64,000 bases of DNA from Pycnococcus provasolii (taxonomy: Eukaryota > Chlorophyta > Pseudoscourfieldiophyceae > Pseudoscourfieldiales > Pycnococcaceae): assembly GCA_938743325.2 (NCBI GenBank), contig OW568892.1:1-64000 (forward strand), written 5' to 3'. The position numbers and the translations under genes are program-made. The notes below the pieces were generated by a model, which worked only from the letters and a program-made list of their open reading frames with translations, made no database searches and was not told where the DNA came from. Below, one piece after another: positions 37,346 to 48,785 of the stretch. Each line of letters opens with the position of its first letter. The first letter of the stretch is position 1.

Positions 37346-37815
37346 TTACCGCCGCCGCGGAGGAGGCGGAGGCGGAGGCGGAGGTGCGCCACCACCACCT
37401 CCACCTCCTCCAGGCTTCTTCGTATTTGCAGCCTTGGGTTTCTTCGCCTTGCGCTTTTCGTCGGCGGTGCTCGTGAGCTGCGACTGGCCGTTCACCGTTG
37501 TGTGGAACACGTGCTTCGATATGAGCTTCGGTAGACTTTTGAACGCGTCGAATCCCTTGGGTCCGAATACGCGCGCGAGCGCCTCGTCCGGAATGATTTG
37601 CCGTTTGTTCTTTGGGTTCTGCAGATTGTGAGCCTTGAAGTACGCCCACAGGTGTTTCACCACCTCGGCTCGTCCCATCTCCCCGTGCGGGAGGTTGGCG
37701 CCTTCGAAGAAACTTGCGAGCTCGGTGGACAGGATGACCACTCCGAAAGCGACTTTTCGTTTCTTGCTTTCCTTGTCAGCGGGTTCCTCCTCCTTCTCCT
37801 CTTCTGCTTCGTCGT

Positions 37816-37850
<35 letters not shown>

Positions 37851-38044
37851 TCGTCCTTGCTGAGGTACTCTTCGACGAACCCGCGTATGACCGCCTTGTA
37901 GTGCTTGAGCGAGTGTCCGAGCGACGCCTCCAGCTGCGTGCGTATCATGCGCTCGCTGCACGTCGCCAAGTCGGCCTGCTCGAGCTGCTCGAACACGAGC
38001 GCGCGCAGGTGCGCTTCATCGACCGCCGGCGCCGCGCTCGCCAT
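37346..38044 (-). CDS. DEK_C plus SWIB/MDM2 domain protein (232 aa)
   Basis: Residues 12-65 form a DEK_C-like helical domain (LATCSERMIRTQLEASLG, KAVIRGFVEEYL). Residues 66-100 are a Gly/Asp/Glu linker coded by trinucleotide runs. Residues 105-180 are a SWIB domain: LASFFEGANLPHGEMGRAEV, VKHLWAYFKAHNLQNPKNKR and the closing VFGPKGFDAFKSLPKLISKH. The combination is that of yeast Uaf30 and plant SWIB proteins, which act in RNA polymerase I upstream-activation or chromatin-remodelling complexes. The tail is Gly- then Pro-rich. ATG 38044. Confidence 0.9.
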
Positions 38045-39321
38045 CGGCAGGGGAATGAAGGGGCGTTGAATTGCTTTTACTCGGGGGCACAGGTTTCGGG
38101 GTTTTCTGCTTTCCCGAACCCCCTACCCTACGGCCGATCTCTGCGATTCTTTCGGCCAACGAAAATCCCCGTCAAAAACAATTCCGTCTTTTCTCTTGCT
38201 TTTACTCGTCTTTTTTAGTGTTTTTTTGTGTTTTTTTTCTCATTGGTTTCTCCACGTTCTTAGTCTATCGTGAAGTTGCGCTGTGACTGTGCAGTTTTCC
38301 TTGCTTGTGGACTGGACTGGCTATGCAATTTACTAATTTCCTTTGCGTTTTTCAGCCACACCTCACGCAGACGCAAACACTAGACAGACGGAGTGAGAAT
38401 GTGAGATCAGACATCAGAGTGATGATCCTTTGGAGGGAAAACGAGGCAACATACTATTGGTATTGTGACATCACATCCCAGTTTTTCCCTACGCTATTAT
38501 AAAAAGTGGTTTCGAAGCCACATCTGTACAGTATCCAGAGGCCGAACGATGATTCGGCGAGAGCGAGCCTCAGCGCTGCAAGTGTCAACGGGAGTGAGAG
38601 GCTGAGAGGGGGGAAAGCTGCGCAGACCGCAGGGCGTGTACAAAGGGCAGAGGGCAGAGGGCAAAGGGCAAAGCACGAAGGAGGACGGAGGACGGAGGAC
38701 GGAGGAGAGCTCGTCCTCTTCCCCCTAGGGTAGGCTGCCCAAAGCTCGGGAAAGAAAGGGGAAAGCAGAAAGGAGGAAGGAGGAAGGAGCTGCTGCGTCT
38801 TGCACCAAATGAGTGTCAAAGCCTCAGCCTCGCTGCTCCCAGTCCCAGGGTCCACGGGTCCCAGTGCTTCCACGCCCTGCGAGTCTCTTGGAGCGCGTGT
38901 TCGGAAACTCAAACGAGAATTGCATCAATGCACGCAGAACCCTCACCTTAAGTCCCTTAAGTAAGTAAGCAAGTAAGTGGGTGGTTGAGTCGCGTGAAGT
39001 CACTCACTCACTCGTCTTTGCTGTAGCGTTTAGCGAACACTTGAAAGTGCTCACATAAGGTTAGTCCATACTCCCTTTGGCCGCCTAAGCTTAAGCTTAA
39101 CGGTGCGAGGAGTTCAGCTTTCTTCTCCTTCGCTTCCTAAGGCCGAAAGTTTCCTCTCTCTCTCTCTCTCTCTCTCTTAACAGTAGGGTGGGGTGCACGT
39201 TTGCGCATTGACCGCTCCTTGCAAAGCTTCGACGACCAGCTTTCGCACCTCTGACACGCAACTGGCGCACGCACAACTGGAAAACAACAACAACGTTCCG
39301 GAATATTCGGCGAAAGGAAAG
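38045..39321. other. Intergenic region
   Basis: No gene supported. The 152-codon minus ORF (38454-38912) is made by repeats such as GGCAGAGGGCA and GGACGGA (38640-38705). A (TC)n run lies at 39151-39177 and a GTAAGTAAGCAAGTAAGTGG tract at about 38960. Confidence 0.5.
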
Positions 39322-40863
39322 ATGCCGTCGTGCCACCGCTGCTCCACGTCCGTCAAGGACGAATCCCTTCTGGCCACGTGCCCCGTGTGCATGACGCACT
39401 TCCACAACACCGTCGACTGCGGAAGAAGAATCAAAGAAGCTGGGATTGACATGGACCCGCTCGAGGCGGCGAAGCAGTGCCCAAAGTGCGCGCAGCTGTG
39501 CATATGCGCAGGAGGACCCGTACGTCGATACCCTTCGCCATTTTGTTTTGACTGGCCTGCTTGATTGCTTGCTTGCCTTTTCAGGGGAACGCGCAGAAAC
39601 ACACACAAACAAACAAACAAACAAACACATACGCTCACTTCTACACTGCCATCAAAACAACAGGTGAAGTGCCATGCTGGCGTGCAGCGCAAACGGCGCC
39701 AGGAAAATGCCTTTGAGCGCATGGACAGGAGGCAGAAGCGCATACAGATACAGAAGGAGTACAGCGAAAAGAGGCAAAGACTTAAGCTCGCCACTGGCAC
39801 ATCGGGAAGCTCGGCGGAGACGTTGCAGAACAGTAGCGACGGCTCGCCACCGCACCTCTCGGACGCGGACCGCGCGAGGTCGTACAACACTGACGAAGCG
39901 AGCGGAGGCGCCGTCATGGGGAAACTTAACCCAGGCTCGCCGCCAGAGAGCGCCAACTCGCAGGACGTCCTTTCTCTCGCACTTGCAGACATGATTCCAC
40001 CGCAGCCCCTCCAGCGCTATGCGCAGCTACCGCCGATGCTTCCCACGACCAATCCAGGCTCGTCAGAGTCTGATGGCGTGTACTTCTCAGGTTCAGTTCT
40101 GCCGTCGCAGCACGTTGGTCCCTACGGAATGCCGCCGGAGTCGTTCGACGTAAGCGACGGAGGTGTCCACTACTATAAGGCAAATGCAGGCTCGCCAGAG
40201 AGCGACGGCGCCGTGAACATCTCCGCGCCCGCTCCGCTGTCAGCGGAAGATTCCCTTCACTTTGACATCGAGGCGGCGGCTGCCGAAGACGAGTACCTGA
40301 GAGAGTTCAAGTGGGACGACATGATGAACCTCAACTTCCTGCTCGGCTTCATGTCATCCGTCGCATCCGTCATCTGCCTCACCGTGCTGCTCGTCTCCGT
40401 GTGGCAAGAGCCGACCAACGCGAGACGCGGATCGACGAGCGGCGCCATCGACGGGCCACGTCAAGGCGAAGGGGATTCCTCTGGCGGCGCGGCGACGGCA
40501 CCTGACGCGGACGAGAAGACGGACGCGGTAAGCTCGGGCGGTGACCAGACAATACGTGAGGTGGATGGAACGTCGACGACGACATTGTGGCTTTCGCCAC
40601 CTCCGCTTTCGCCGGAGTCCAGGCTCGTGGCGAGTGGTGGCGACGCAATCGGAAGTAGCACACGCTCGGGCGATGATGACATTACGCGCGCATGCGTGAT
40701 ATCAGCGCTCGTGCTTATATGTGTCGCCGGTATCATAGGCGCCGTGCTTGCGCTGAGGCGCGCAAGGGCAAAGCGCAGGAGGCTCAACGAGAAAGATGAG
40801 AAAGGCATCAGCGGCAGAGGCGGCACGCCCACCAACAAAGTGTTGGCGGAGAACGAACCTTGA
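39322..40863 (+). CDS. Cys-rich zinc-finger (zf-4CXXC_R1-like) protein with two TM segments (465 aa)
   Basis: Two exons, 39322-39519 and 39664-40863, joined in phase 0 (donor GTACGT, acceptor AACAACAG). The alternative acceptor at TTTTCAG about 39585 would shift frame and stop early. Residues 3-72 have paired cysteines (SCHRC, ATCPVCMTHF, DCGRR, CPKCAQLCIC, then KCHAG), as in the CDCA7-type zf-4CXXC_R1 zinc finger. A charged helix follows (RRQKRIQIQKEYSEKRQRL), then three GSPESD-like repeats. Two hydrophobic segments are seen: FLLGFMSSVASVICLTVLLV (about 285) and CVISALVLICVAGIIGAVLA (about 420). A TGTAA signal lies about 95 bp after the stop. Function unknown. Confidence 0.75.
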
Positions 40864-41019
40864 AATATTAACTGCGGCTGCCCCGCGATGCCTCGATGAA
40901 CTCGTTTCGAAAATGGGTTTTCCGTCGAAGATCGAAAGGTCTCCGAAGTAAAACTCGTGTAATTAAACGCAAAAATGAATTATAAAGTGAAAGAAGTCTA
41001 ATAGATGCAATAAAGTTAC

Positions 41020-41658
41020 TCACTTGGTGATGGCGTCGAGTTGCGCCTGGATCGTCTCGATCTGCTGGAACGTGTCGAGCAGCTCGTCACGCGTCATCTC
41101 CACGGTGACGTTCGACGCGCGGTCCGCCGCCGCCCCGAGCACGCCCGGCGCGAGCCGCAGCTGCAGTCGCGCCATGGGCACGAGAGGGTCGCTCTGCCGT
41201 GCCTCGTCGCAGTCTCCGTCGTCACCTAGATCGCCGCAGGCTCCCGCAGAACCCTGCGCTATGGGCATGTGTACCTCCCACTCCGCGTCCACGAGCACGC
41301 CGTCCCGTCCCCCAAACGGCGTCGAGCGCGCGTGCTTCCGCACCGCATCGCCGTGTGTCGCCCAGATGAACGCGAGTGCTGCACTTGTCGCCTCGTTCAG
41401 CGCACCGTGCGTGGCTGCCACCGTCGCGACGTCAGCCGCCTTGCAGTTGATTCTTGCAAGCTCCAGAAGGCACGACAGCACGGCTGACTGCACAGTCTCC
41501 TCACCCTGCAAGCCCTGGTGTTGTGACTGCAATGTGGCCACTGCGGATGCGCCGAGCTCTGCGCTGAGCGAGCTTGCGTCCTCTGCAGACTGCGCCTTGA
41601 GCAGCTTCTTCAGAAACACGAACGGGCGCGCGTCGACGTCGGCCGCTCGCGACGGCAT
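41020..41658 (-). CDS. COMM-domain (COMMD) protein (212 aa)
   Basis: The N-terminal ~130 residues are helical (QSAVLSCLLELARINCKAAD). The C-terminal COMM domain runs VDAEWEVHMP, ARLQLRLAPG, then VTVEMTRDELLDTFQQIETI and QAQLDAI. This matches the W-x-V, strand and final helix of COMMD proteins, which assemble as a ten-subunit ring in the Commander complex for endosomal recycling. Which COMMD it represents cannot be told by eye. A 40-bp insert-like acidic segment (GDLGDDGDCDEA) sits inside the domain. ATG 41658. Confidence 0.8.
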   Translation of the reverse strand: MPSRAADVDARPFVFLKKLLKAQSAEDASSLSAELGASAVATLQSQHQGLQGEETVQSAVLSCLLELARINCKAADVATVAATHGALNEATSAALAFIWATHGDAVRKHARSTPFGGRDGVLVDAEWEVHMPIAQGSAGACGDLGDDGDCDEARQSDPLVPMARLQLRLAPGVLGAAADRASNVTVEMTRDELLDTFQQIETIQAQLDAITK

Positions 41659-41961
41659 CCGCGACGGCGAGGCGACTAAATGTGACCGAAAGGGAGGAGG
41701 GCTGAGGTGGAGGGCTGCCCAAAACAGGGGGGGGGGTGAAAAGTAGGGGTTGGGTGGGGGTGGGGTGCGTTCGCCTACCGCATCACCGCCTGTGTGTCAC
41801 GTCACGTCACGTCACGTACGGCGTACAAGCCTGCCTGCGAGACTTTGCGCTTTCCGCTCTGCTTCACCCGCACGTGCGTGTGCATGTGCATGGGCCACCG
41901 AGCGAGCGAGCGAGCGAGCGAGCGAGACGAACGCTCCGGTTAGGCGTACTGTATATTTATG

Positions 41962-43548
41962 TTACAAGTCATCAAGAAAGTTCTCTCGCACGTGCTTCAG
42001 CTTGTTCACCTCCTCCAGCCTCACCTTCTTCTTCCAATTGAAGTGCCGACGCTCAATCCCAAACGCCTGCTCGGCGCTCGGGCGTGGCTCCGCCTTGGGA
42101 AGTGTCAGATGCACAAAATTGGCGCGGCGCGGGCTCGCCACAGGATTGACTTTCGCCACTTTAACCCGCCGGCCTAAGCTCAAGAAATTCGAGCCATCTG
42201 AAGACAAAGGGTCAACAAAGGGTCTCGAACCGCCGCCGCCGCCGCCGCGATTAGACCCAAGCACAGAGTCGCGAGGTGGGTGGGGCGTGAAGTGCTTCAA
42301 ACTCGCCTGATGGCGGGGTGACTTCAGTGCCATCAGCGTGCGCGGCTCTGCCAAATTCAGACGCACGGCGTTGGTCAAGATCGGCTGAAAGCTCTTCTCC
42401 GTCCGCCCTGATATGTAATCGCCGCCCCCGTGCTTCGACATATGCGGGTCGACGTTACGCTTCATCATGCTTATGATCGTGTCAATCCTTTCGTTCATCC
42501 TGTGCGCTTCCTCAAGCGCATACGTCTCCATGGTTGACAGCAGGGACGTGGGGAACTTCTGGAGAAGGTCGACAAGCTCGAGCTTGTACAGCTCGCACAT
42601 CGACGAGGTCAGCACGGTTGCGTGGCGAGGAGTCACGGCGAAAATCTCCGCCGTTCCAAATAGCGTGTTCTGCGCAATCGTCATAATCTTCAGGTGCGCT
42701 GTACGGTGCTTCGTGTTCGCGTTCATCGTCGCACGTTCGATGTCGCTGGGCCCAAAAGCATGAGACGGAGGTTCTGGAGACATATACCTGCGCGGGCTTA
42801 GGAGCGCCTTGGCAGTTTTCGACAGTGGCCTTGGAGACATCGCCGTCGCCGCCGGCGCCGGCGTCCGTGCCGCCGTGTCAGGCGTCTTCGCCATCGAAAC
42901 GAGATTTGCAGCAACAGATTTAAATCTGCTCTTCTCGGAAAAGTCGTCTGCGTGCGATATCATGTTCGACACACTTCTCAGAACCTCAATATCGCACGTG
43001 CCAGATTGCAGGATGAAGCAAGACTCCACCTCGTCGCCCTGCCGGTACACAGTCGCCCCTCGCGGTTTACTCACGCCGACGAAGTAGTACGCGAGCGCGG
43101 TCATCGTCGAGGGCGGCATGCCGTTGAATACCGGGCACTGCATGATGCACGACACCTTCTCGCGCATCTTCTCCTTCACCTGCCCCGCAACCGCGGCTAG
43201 GTAGTCCTCCTTGTCGATGGCAATCAGGTACGTCGTCTTGTCCGTCGTGCGCACGGTGCCACTGCGTGGCGCGTCGTTGATGAGCGCCAGCTCGCCAAAG
43301 CCGTCGCCGCTCTTCAGCGCGGCGGCATGCACCCATCCTTCGTCTTCGGGAAAGTCGAGCAAGTTCTTCGAGGAGCCCATCGCTAGTGACATCTCCGGGT
43401 TCAGAGCGCTTGGCTGAGGCGAGGACGGCGACTTGCCGCCGCCGCCGCCGCCAGATCCAGAGATCTGCGGCAGGCTTCTCCTTGGCGAGGGCATGAGATC
43501 GTTCGCGTCCCAGTACGCCATGCCCGCACCCGCCTCGTCGTTGTCAAC

Positions 43549-43579
<31 letters not shown>

Positions 43580-44493
43580 TCGCCCGGTGTGGCGTCGTGT
43601 GCGTTGCTGACTGTGCGTTCGAAAATCGCCGCCTGGCTGGTTCTGCGCACGCGCTGCATCGTTCGCAGTCTGTTAAGTTTTTGGGAGTACGCGCGCACGA
43701 CGGGCATGTCGCTGCGTGCTCTCGTCAGGTTCTCAAGCTGGCCCGTCACGTTCTGCGCCACCTTGTTATTCATCATCGTCTCAAGGTCGCCAGATTTTGC
43801 GGCACCCTTGCCGTTGCGCGCCTCGTCCTTGATGAGTGACTTTTGCCTTTCGCGCGCCTGCCGCGACGCGAGCGCGAGACCCGCGACGGTGCGCGCCACA
43901 CTCGCGAAGCTGACGCCTTTTTTGCGGTGCGTCGACGACAACGTGCGCGAGACGTTCCCTTCCGACGTCTCTGACGTGTTCTCGTCGTGCGCCATCGCCT
44001 CGAGGTCGTTCGAGCTCACCGACTTCTGCACGTTCTCGATGTAGATGTCGACGCCTCCGGAGAGGACGATGTAGAACTTGGTTCCCACGCTTCCTTGCAG
44101 GAACACGTCCGTGTACGGCGGGAACGTCTCGACCGTCATGTGGCTCGCGAGCCTGTGCTGCTGTTCGTTTCTGAGGTTTTTGAAGGCGTCTATGCTCCTG
44201 ACTAGCTTGAGGAGCGGCTCGACGACGTCCGGCGTCCTTTCCTCGGACGGCACGACGAGCGACTCGAGGCACTTGCGCCTGTACGCTTCGCGTCGTTCCG
44301 CGAGTGCGGACTTGGCTCCCACGGCGAGGCGCGCGACTTTACTGAAGAGCGACGTGCGCCGCTTGTTGTGCGTGTTACCTCCTGAAGAGTTGACTGAAAA
44401 GCCACCACCACCACCACCACTCCCAGAAGCAGAAGCAGATGCAGAGGAGGCATTTCCGTCCACCATATCCCGAGACCTGTTCGCGAGCATCAT
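41962..44493 (-). CDS. Cyclic-nucleotide-binding-domain protein (843 aa)
   Basis: Soluble protein with two CNB domains and no membrane segments. CNB1 starts at about 100 (RLASHMTVETFPPYTDVFLQ, FYIVLSGGVDIYI) but is split by an insertion of about 220 low-complexity residues before its phosphate-binding cassette FGELALINDAPRSGTVRT at about 400. CNB2 (about 455-630) has VYRQGDEVESCFILQSGTCD and a degenerate cassette FGTAEIFAVTPRHATV. Only the first cassette has the E and R expected for cNMP binding. Such channel-less CNB proteins occur in flagella and signalling. ATG 44493 chosen (44490 also possible). Confidence 0.85.
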
Positions 44494-45286
44494 GATGATA
44501 CTAGTGAATGAAGCTCCCCGTGGCGCGAATGAAGGCCTCAAGCCTCGAGTGAAGATTCAATGACTGGCAACTAACTGCTTCGAAAGTCGAAAGTCGAAGC
44601 AGGCGCACTCAGCAAATGTACGTCAGACGAAATGAAATGAAATGAAATGACGAATGGTTTGGAAGCAGGCAACCAAAATAAATAAAGTTGGAAAGGAACC
44701 ACGCACACAACACACACTGTGTCAACACGTCCATGAGAACTCGCGTTGTTTCCTCTACTCTACAAGCATGAAATGAAGTTGACCACCTTCTTGATCAAGT
44801 ACACATGTGTGTTACTCCATGCCGTCTTCTCGTTTGCTCTTTTGGATGTTACACCGGTCACCATAAGCCTTTACGTGCATAGGTTCACTTGTTCAGAGGA
44901 GGTTGCTGTGGTTGTTGCTGTGCTGTGAATGTAACTTTATTCCCGCACACTGACCAGTGTTGTGTTCCCTGTTCATGCCATGCAACATTGTTGTGGTCAG
45001 TGGTGTGGTCTGTGCTGTGCTGTGGTCTGCTGAAGTTGAAGTTGTTGACCACCCTGATAATAAGCATTTTAATGGGCCATGGCATAGACTTGCGTGATGC
45101 GTCGGGAACCTCAACGTTTCTCGTGCTCGTGCTTGAACGTCGTCGTTGTCGTTTTGAGGAACGCTTTATTACATGAGTACATAGAGCTGCCCTCTGTCTC
45201 TGTGCTGACAGCTGACTCACACGACGTTTTGACTCGCTGTGTTGTGCTGTGCTGTGCTTGCTTCCGTCAGTCAGTCCGTCATTTTC
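44494..45286. other. Divergent intergenic region
   Basis: Between the CNB gene and the EF-hand gene. No gene supported. GAAATGAAAT repeats (44631-44650), GTGTTGTGCTGTGCTGTG-type words (45015-45025 and 45240-45258), and overlapping short ORFs on both strands without domains. Confidence 0.5.
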
Positions 45287-45683
45287 ATGTCCGAAAACAC
45301 AGGCGAGCCGACGAGCGAAACGCACCCGCGCGCATGGGCCATCTTCTTCCAGCTCGACGGCGACAACAGCGGAACGCTCGAACCGGCAGAAGTGCTCGCG
45401 GGACTGGAGAAGTTTGGCGAGGAGGGACTCGCGAACCTGCTCATGCAAAAAATGGATACGGACGGGGACGGCAAGATCACATTCAAGGAGTTCGTCAACG
45501 GCTTTGACGCCATATTCGAAAACACGCCGGAGACGGCGTACGCGCTCGAAGAACAAGGCGAAATCGTACGTACCTTTTTGTTTCGCTTTCGCCAACAGCC
45601 ATCGAGGCACAACTTAGACTCACAACACGACACGACACGACACAACTACAACACGCTCGCAGGAGGACGAAACGGAGGCATGA
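45287..45683 (+). CDS. Small two-EF-hand calcium-binding protein (99 aa)
   Basis: Exons 45287-45565 and 45663-45683, phase 0, intron 97 bp (donor GTACGT, acceptor GCTCGCAG). EF1 loop is DGDNSGTLEPAE and EF2 loop is DTDGDGKITFKE; both have all calcium-coordinating positions. The product ends GEIEDETEA. It resembles half of a calmodulin or a small calcium sensor. Partner unknown. It is tail-to-tail with CFAP210 (49 bp), so the second exon matters for the 3' end; unspliced, the frame would run on into the neighbour. Confidence 0.85.
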
Positions 45684-45732
45684 GGCAGCGCCATGTTCAT
45701 TCACCGAGTGTGTGTTCAGAGTTACATTTCCG

Positions 45733-47428
45733 TCAGTGCATGTTCTTCCTTGACGACTTGGTCAAGCCGATGACGACCGGCTTGAGGTCCTTGCCCTGCC
45801 GGTCCCACTCCTCCATCACAACCTTCGCGTACTCGTCGAACATCATGTCCTCCTCAGCCAGGTTGTGCTCGGATGCCAACGCGTCCTGCAGCTTCGCTCG
45901 CGCCTCAGCCTTCTTGTTCGCTGACTTGCGCTCAATCTGGCGCATCAAGTAACCCTGGTGGTTTTTGTTGCGCGCGCGGATCGCCGCAACCTCGGCGCGC
46001 TCCTCCTCCTCAATCTCCTGGTTCCGGATGCGCCACTGCTCCATGAACTCCATCTCGTCCAGGCGCGCCTGCTCCTTCAAAGCAGTCTTCAGGTCGAGCT
46101 GCTGGCGGCGCGACGAGTCCACCGCCACCTGCTCGCGTTTGAGCCAAGCCTTGTGCTCAGCCTCGCGCATGTCGGCGGCAATCTCAGCCTCCTCGTGCTG
46201 CTTTGCAATGCGCGCCTCCGTCTTCTCGCGCTCCGCCATCAGGTTCGCCGCGATCGTCGCGGCCAGCTTGTCCTTCTGCTCCAGCTTCGCCTTCGCCTTC
46301 GCCTCCGCGCGATCCTTGCGCTCCTTCAGCACAGCCTCCTTGTGCGTGGCGAACGCCTCGATCTTCTTCTCGAACTCCGCATCCTTCTCCCCCTCGATGC
46401 GCTTGAACTCCTTGAGCGCCGCGTTGGCGATGAGAGTCTGCTCGTGCGCCAGCTTCGCCTTGGCGCGCTTCGCCTCCTCCCTCGCGAGCGCGTCGACAGC
46501 CTCCTGCTCAGCCATGCGGCGCAGCGCCAGGCCCTCCAGGCGGTTCAGCTCGCGCTCCTTCAGGTACTTCGTCTTCACGTCCTCGAGCTGTGCCAGCTGC
46601 GAGTCGCGCTCGTCGAGGTTCCTCTGGCGAACAGCCTCATTCTTGCGAAGCTCCATCTCCTCCGCGATTTCCAGCGCCTCTTTCTGCTGCTTCACGAACG
46701 CGCGCTCCTGGCGCTGCGTAATCTCCTTGGTGTACTGCTTGTACTTGAGCTGCGCCTCGCGCTCCTGCAACACGTCGCTGAGCAGGAGCGTTCCGTGGAA
46801 CGCCTTGACACGGTCCGTCTCGTCGAAGAGCATTTTGTTCGAGCGCTCAAGTTGCATGCGCCGCTGCTCAGCCTTGACAATAGCATTCTTGCGGTCCATG
46901 TGTTTGCGCTCGAGCTCATCCTGCTGCAGTCTCTCCTGGAACGCACGTTCCTTTCGCTCTCGCTGTGCTTCGAGCGTGTTCGGCCACTTCGACGAGCGCT
47001 CGAGGGAGAGGTCGCGAAGGCGCTCACGCTCTTGGATGGCTTCTGACTTCTCCTCGGGAGCAACCTGCGTGTTTTGTGTTTCGTGTGTGTGTGCGTGTGT
47101 GTTTTGTAAGCGCAGTGCTTTTTTTCAATTGTTTCTCACTTTTCGTCGAAACTGAAAACTGTTTCGCCGACGACCGCGTGCGCGTGCACACCTCCCTCCC
47201 GCTCCTCGGCGCGCGCGCCTTTGACTCTTTTTCTTTGTGTGCGCACGCGTGTGGTGGACTTCCCTCCCTCGTAAGGCGAACGCGCGGCAGCATTTCTCTT
47301 CATATAAGCACGTGCTTAATTATGCTAAGGCTAATAGCCTGATAGCCTCTGGCCTCACACGTCCGTGAAGAGTCCGGCAGTTCAGACGACGAACCGAGAA
47401 GACACACAACTGACCAGTCTTAACAACG

Positions 47429-47463
<35 letters not shown>

Positions 47464-47615
47464 AGCAGGGTACATCTGAACGAGAGCAAGGCAAGGCAAA
47501 GGCAAAGGCCAGGCAAGGCAAGCATAACGTAACGTACCCCCTTTCTGATCCGAAACAAGTCGCTGGCATTGACGACCGAAGAGGAGGTGGCCATGTTCAT
47601 GTTCGCGGTGGCCAT
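45733..47615 (-). CDS. CFAP210: Flagellar microtubule inner protein CFAP210 (CCDC173)-like (469 aa)
   Basis: Two exons: 47538-47615 (MATANMNMATSSS to FRIRKG) and 45733-47064, phase 0, with a 473-bp intron (donor GTACGT, acceptor AAACACGCAG). The second exon starts VAPEEKSEAIQERERLRDLS, then SKWPNTLEAQRERKERAF and LFDETDRVKAFHGTLLLSDV, the signature of CFAP210/CCDC173-type trichohyalin-plectin-homology proteins. The rest is a long Glu/Lys/Arg/Ala coiled coil. The family lies inside the B-tubule lumen of axonemal doublets. CFAP45 is the main alternative. It fits with the dynein heavy chain in the same window. Confidence 0.82.
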
Positions 47616-48607
47616 GGTAATGGTGCCCGAGGAGAGACGAGGAGGATGGCCTCAAGAGGCGGAGAGCAGAGGGAGAGGGCGAGACGACTTCCTCTTTCTT
47701 TCTTCTTGAGAGCTGCTGAGACTGTTCTCCCCAGTTCAGTCACCAGTCACCAGACTGAGACTGGGGAGGCTCCAGGGAAGGAAGGGGGACAAACAACATC
47801 ACAGCAAGAACCATAAGGCTGGTCGAGAGGGAGGGCATGGTCTGCGTGGTGCTCTCCAGGAACTGAGGGAAGGAAGGGGCCCGTCGTCCGTCGTCGGAAC
47901 CAATACATACTACCGGGTAGCGGAATGCAAGGGGGAAGCTTTGGGGAAGCTTTGGGGAAGGCTGAAAGGGGGAAGGGGGAAGACGACGTTGAGGCTCGCC
48001 TTTCCTACGACAGTATGTCACCTCTCCTGTACGAGTGACGAGTCCAGACGGCCAGAGTCCTCTCTGGACTCTGAAAACATCTTTGTCTTTGAGGAAGAGC
48101 CCTTGGGGGGTGACTTGGGCTTGGGGGGAGGGAGGGTCCCCTACCGGCTGACCGTAAAATTTTACCGGGGAAAGGGAAGGGGAAGGAAAACTGCACTGCC
48201 TGCACGGACTGCCTGACTGGTAAATACGTCTCTGGTACATATCCCCTATGTACGATAGGGTTGCAACAGTTCATCTCCTTCCGCATCTCTCCTCTCCGCA
48301 TCTCTCTCAAGCATCATCTGGTTCTTGGCTGGTTCTTCGCTCGCCTTGCTGCCACCTGGTTCGAGCAAGCTGGGTGGGACTTGGGACAACAAGAGGAACG
48401 CTCATGTAAGTTAGACGGACGATGCCCCCGGCAGCCCGGTATGGACCAGACCAGGTACCGTACTGTACTGTTAAAGGTTGACGAGAGAGACCGTTCACAA
48501 CCCTATGGGATACAGTATGTATGTGGGAAGAAGAACCAACACGCGAAAGTAACCCTAAGATAACCCTAAGATAACCCTAAGATAACCCTAACTTCGAACA
48601 TCCGAAT

Positions 48608-48656
48608 ACCCTAATTCTGAAACCCCTTGGGGTGGAAGCTCTTGCATCTCCTAATT
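48608..48656 (+). repeat. 49-bp dispersed repeat, copy 2
   Basis: Identical to 27784-27832. Here it is followed by ATTTGCTAAGTCGGAG and then by repeats containing GCGCCTCATAA. Copy 1 is followed by GCGCCTCATGC, so a little similarity continues beyond the perfect block after an offset. Confidence 0.95.
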
Positions 48657-48683
48657 ATTTGCTAAGTCGGAGCTACAGGTCGG

Positions 48684-48785
48684 GGGAGGGGCGCCTCATA
48701 ACGGAGATTTTGGTCGGAGGAGGGGCGCCTCATAACGGAGATTTTGGTCGGAGGAGGGGCGCCTCATAACGGAGATTTTGGTCGA
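48684..48785 (+). repeat. 34-bp tandem repeat, three units, with degenerate continuation
   Basis: GCGCCTCATAACGGAGATTT begins at 48691, 48725 and 48759, giving an exact 34-bp period with GGTCGGAGGAGGG linkers. To about 49190, looser copies of CGGGGCTCCAGGTCGG recur (e.g. 48975 and 49114) at irregular spacing. Both strands give artefactual ORFs. Confidence 0.9.

Noticed and set aside
38454-38912. 152-aa minus-strand ORF
   Set aside because: Built on GGACGGA and GGCAGAG repeats, without a recognisable domain.
45958-47155. 362- and 396-aa Leu/Arg/Ser-rich plus-strand ORFs
   Set aside because: Antisense to the CFAP210 coiled coil; the repeated GAG/AAG codons force open frames on the other strand.
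47740-48240. 166-aa minus-strand ORF
   Set aside because: Pro/Ser/Gln low-complexity sequence over purine-rich intergenic DNA; no conserved motif.
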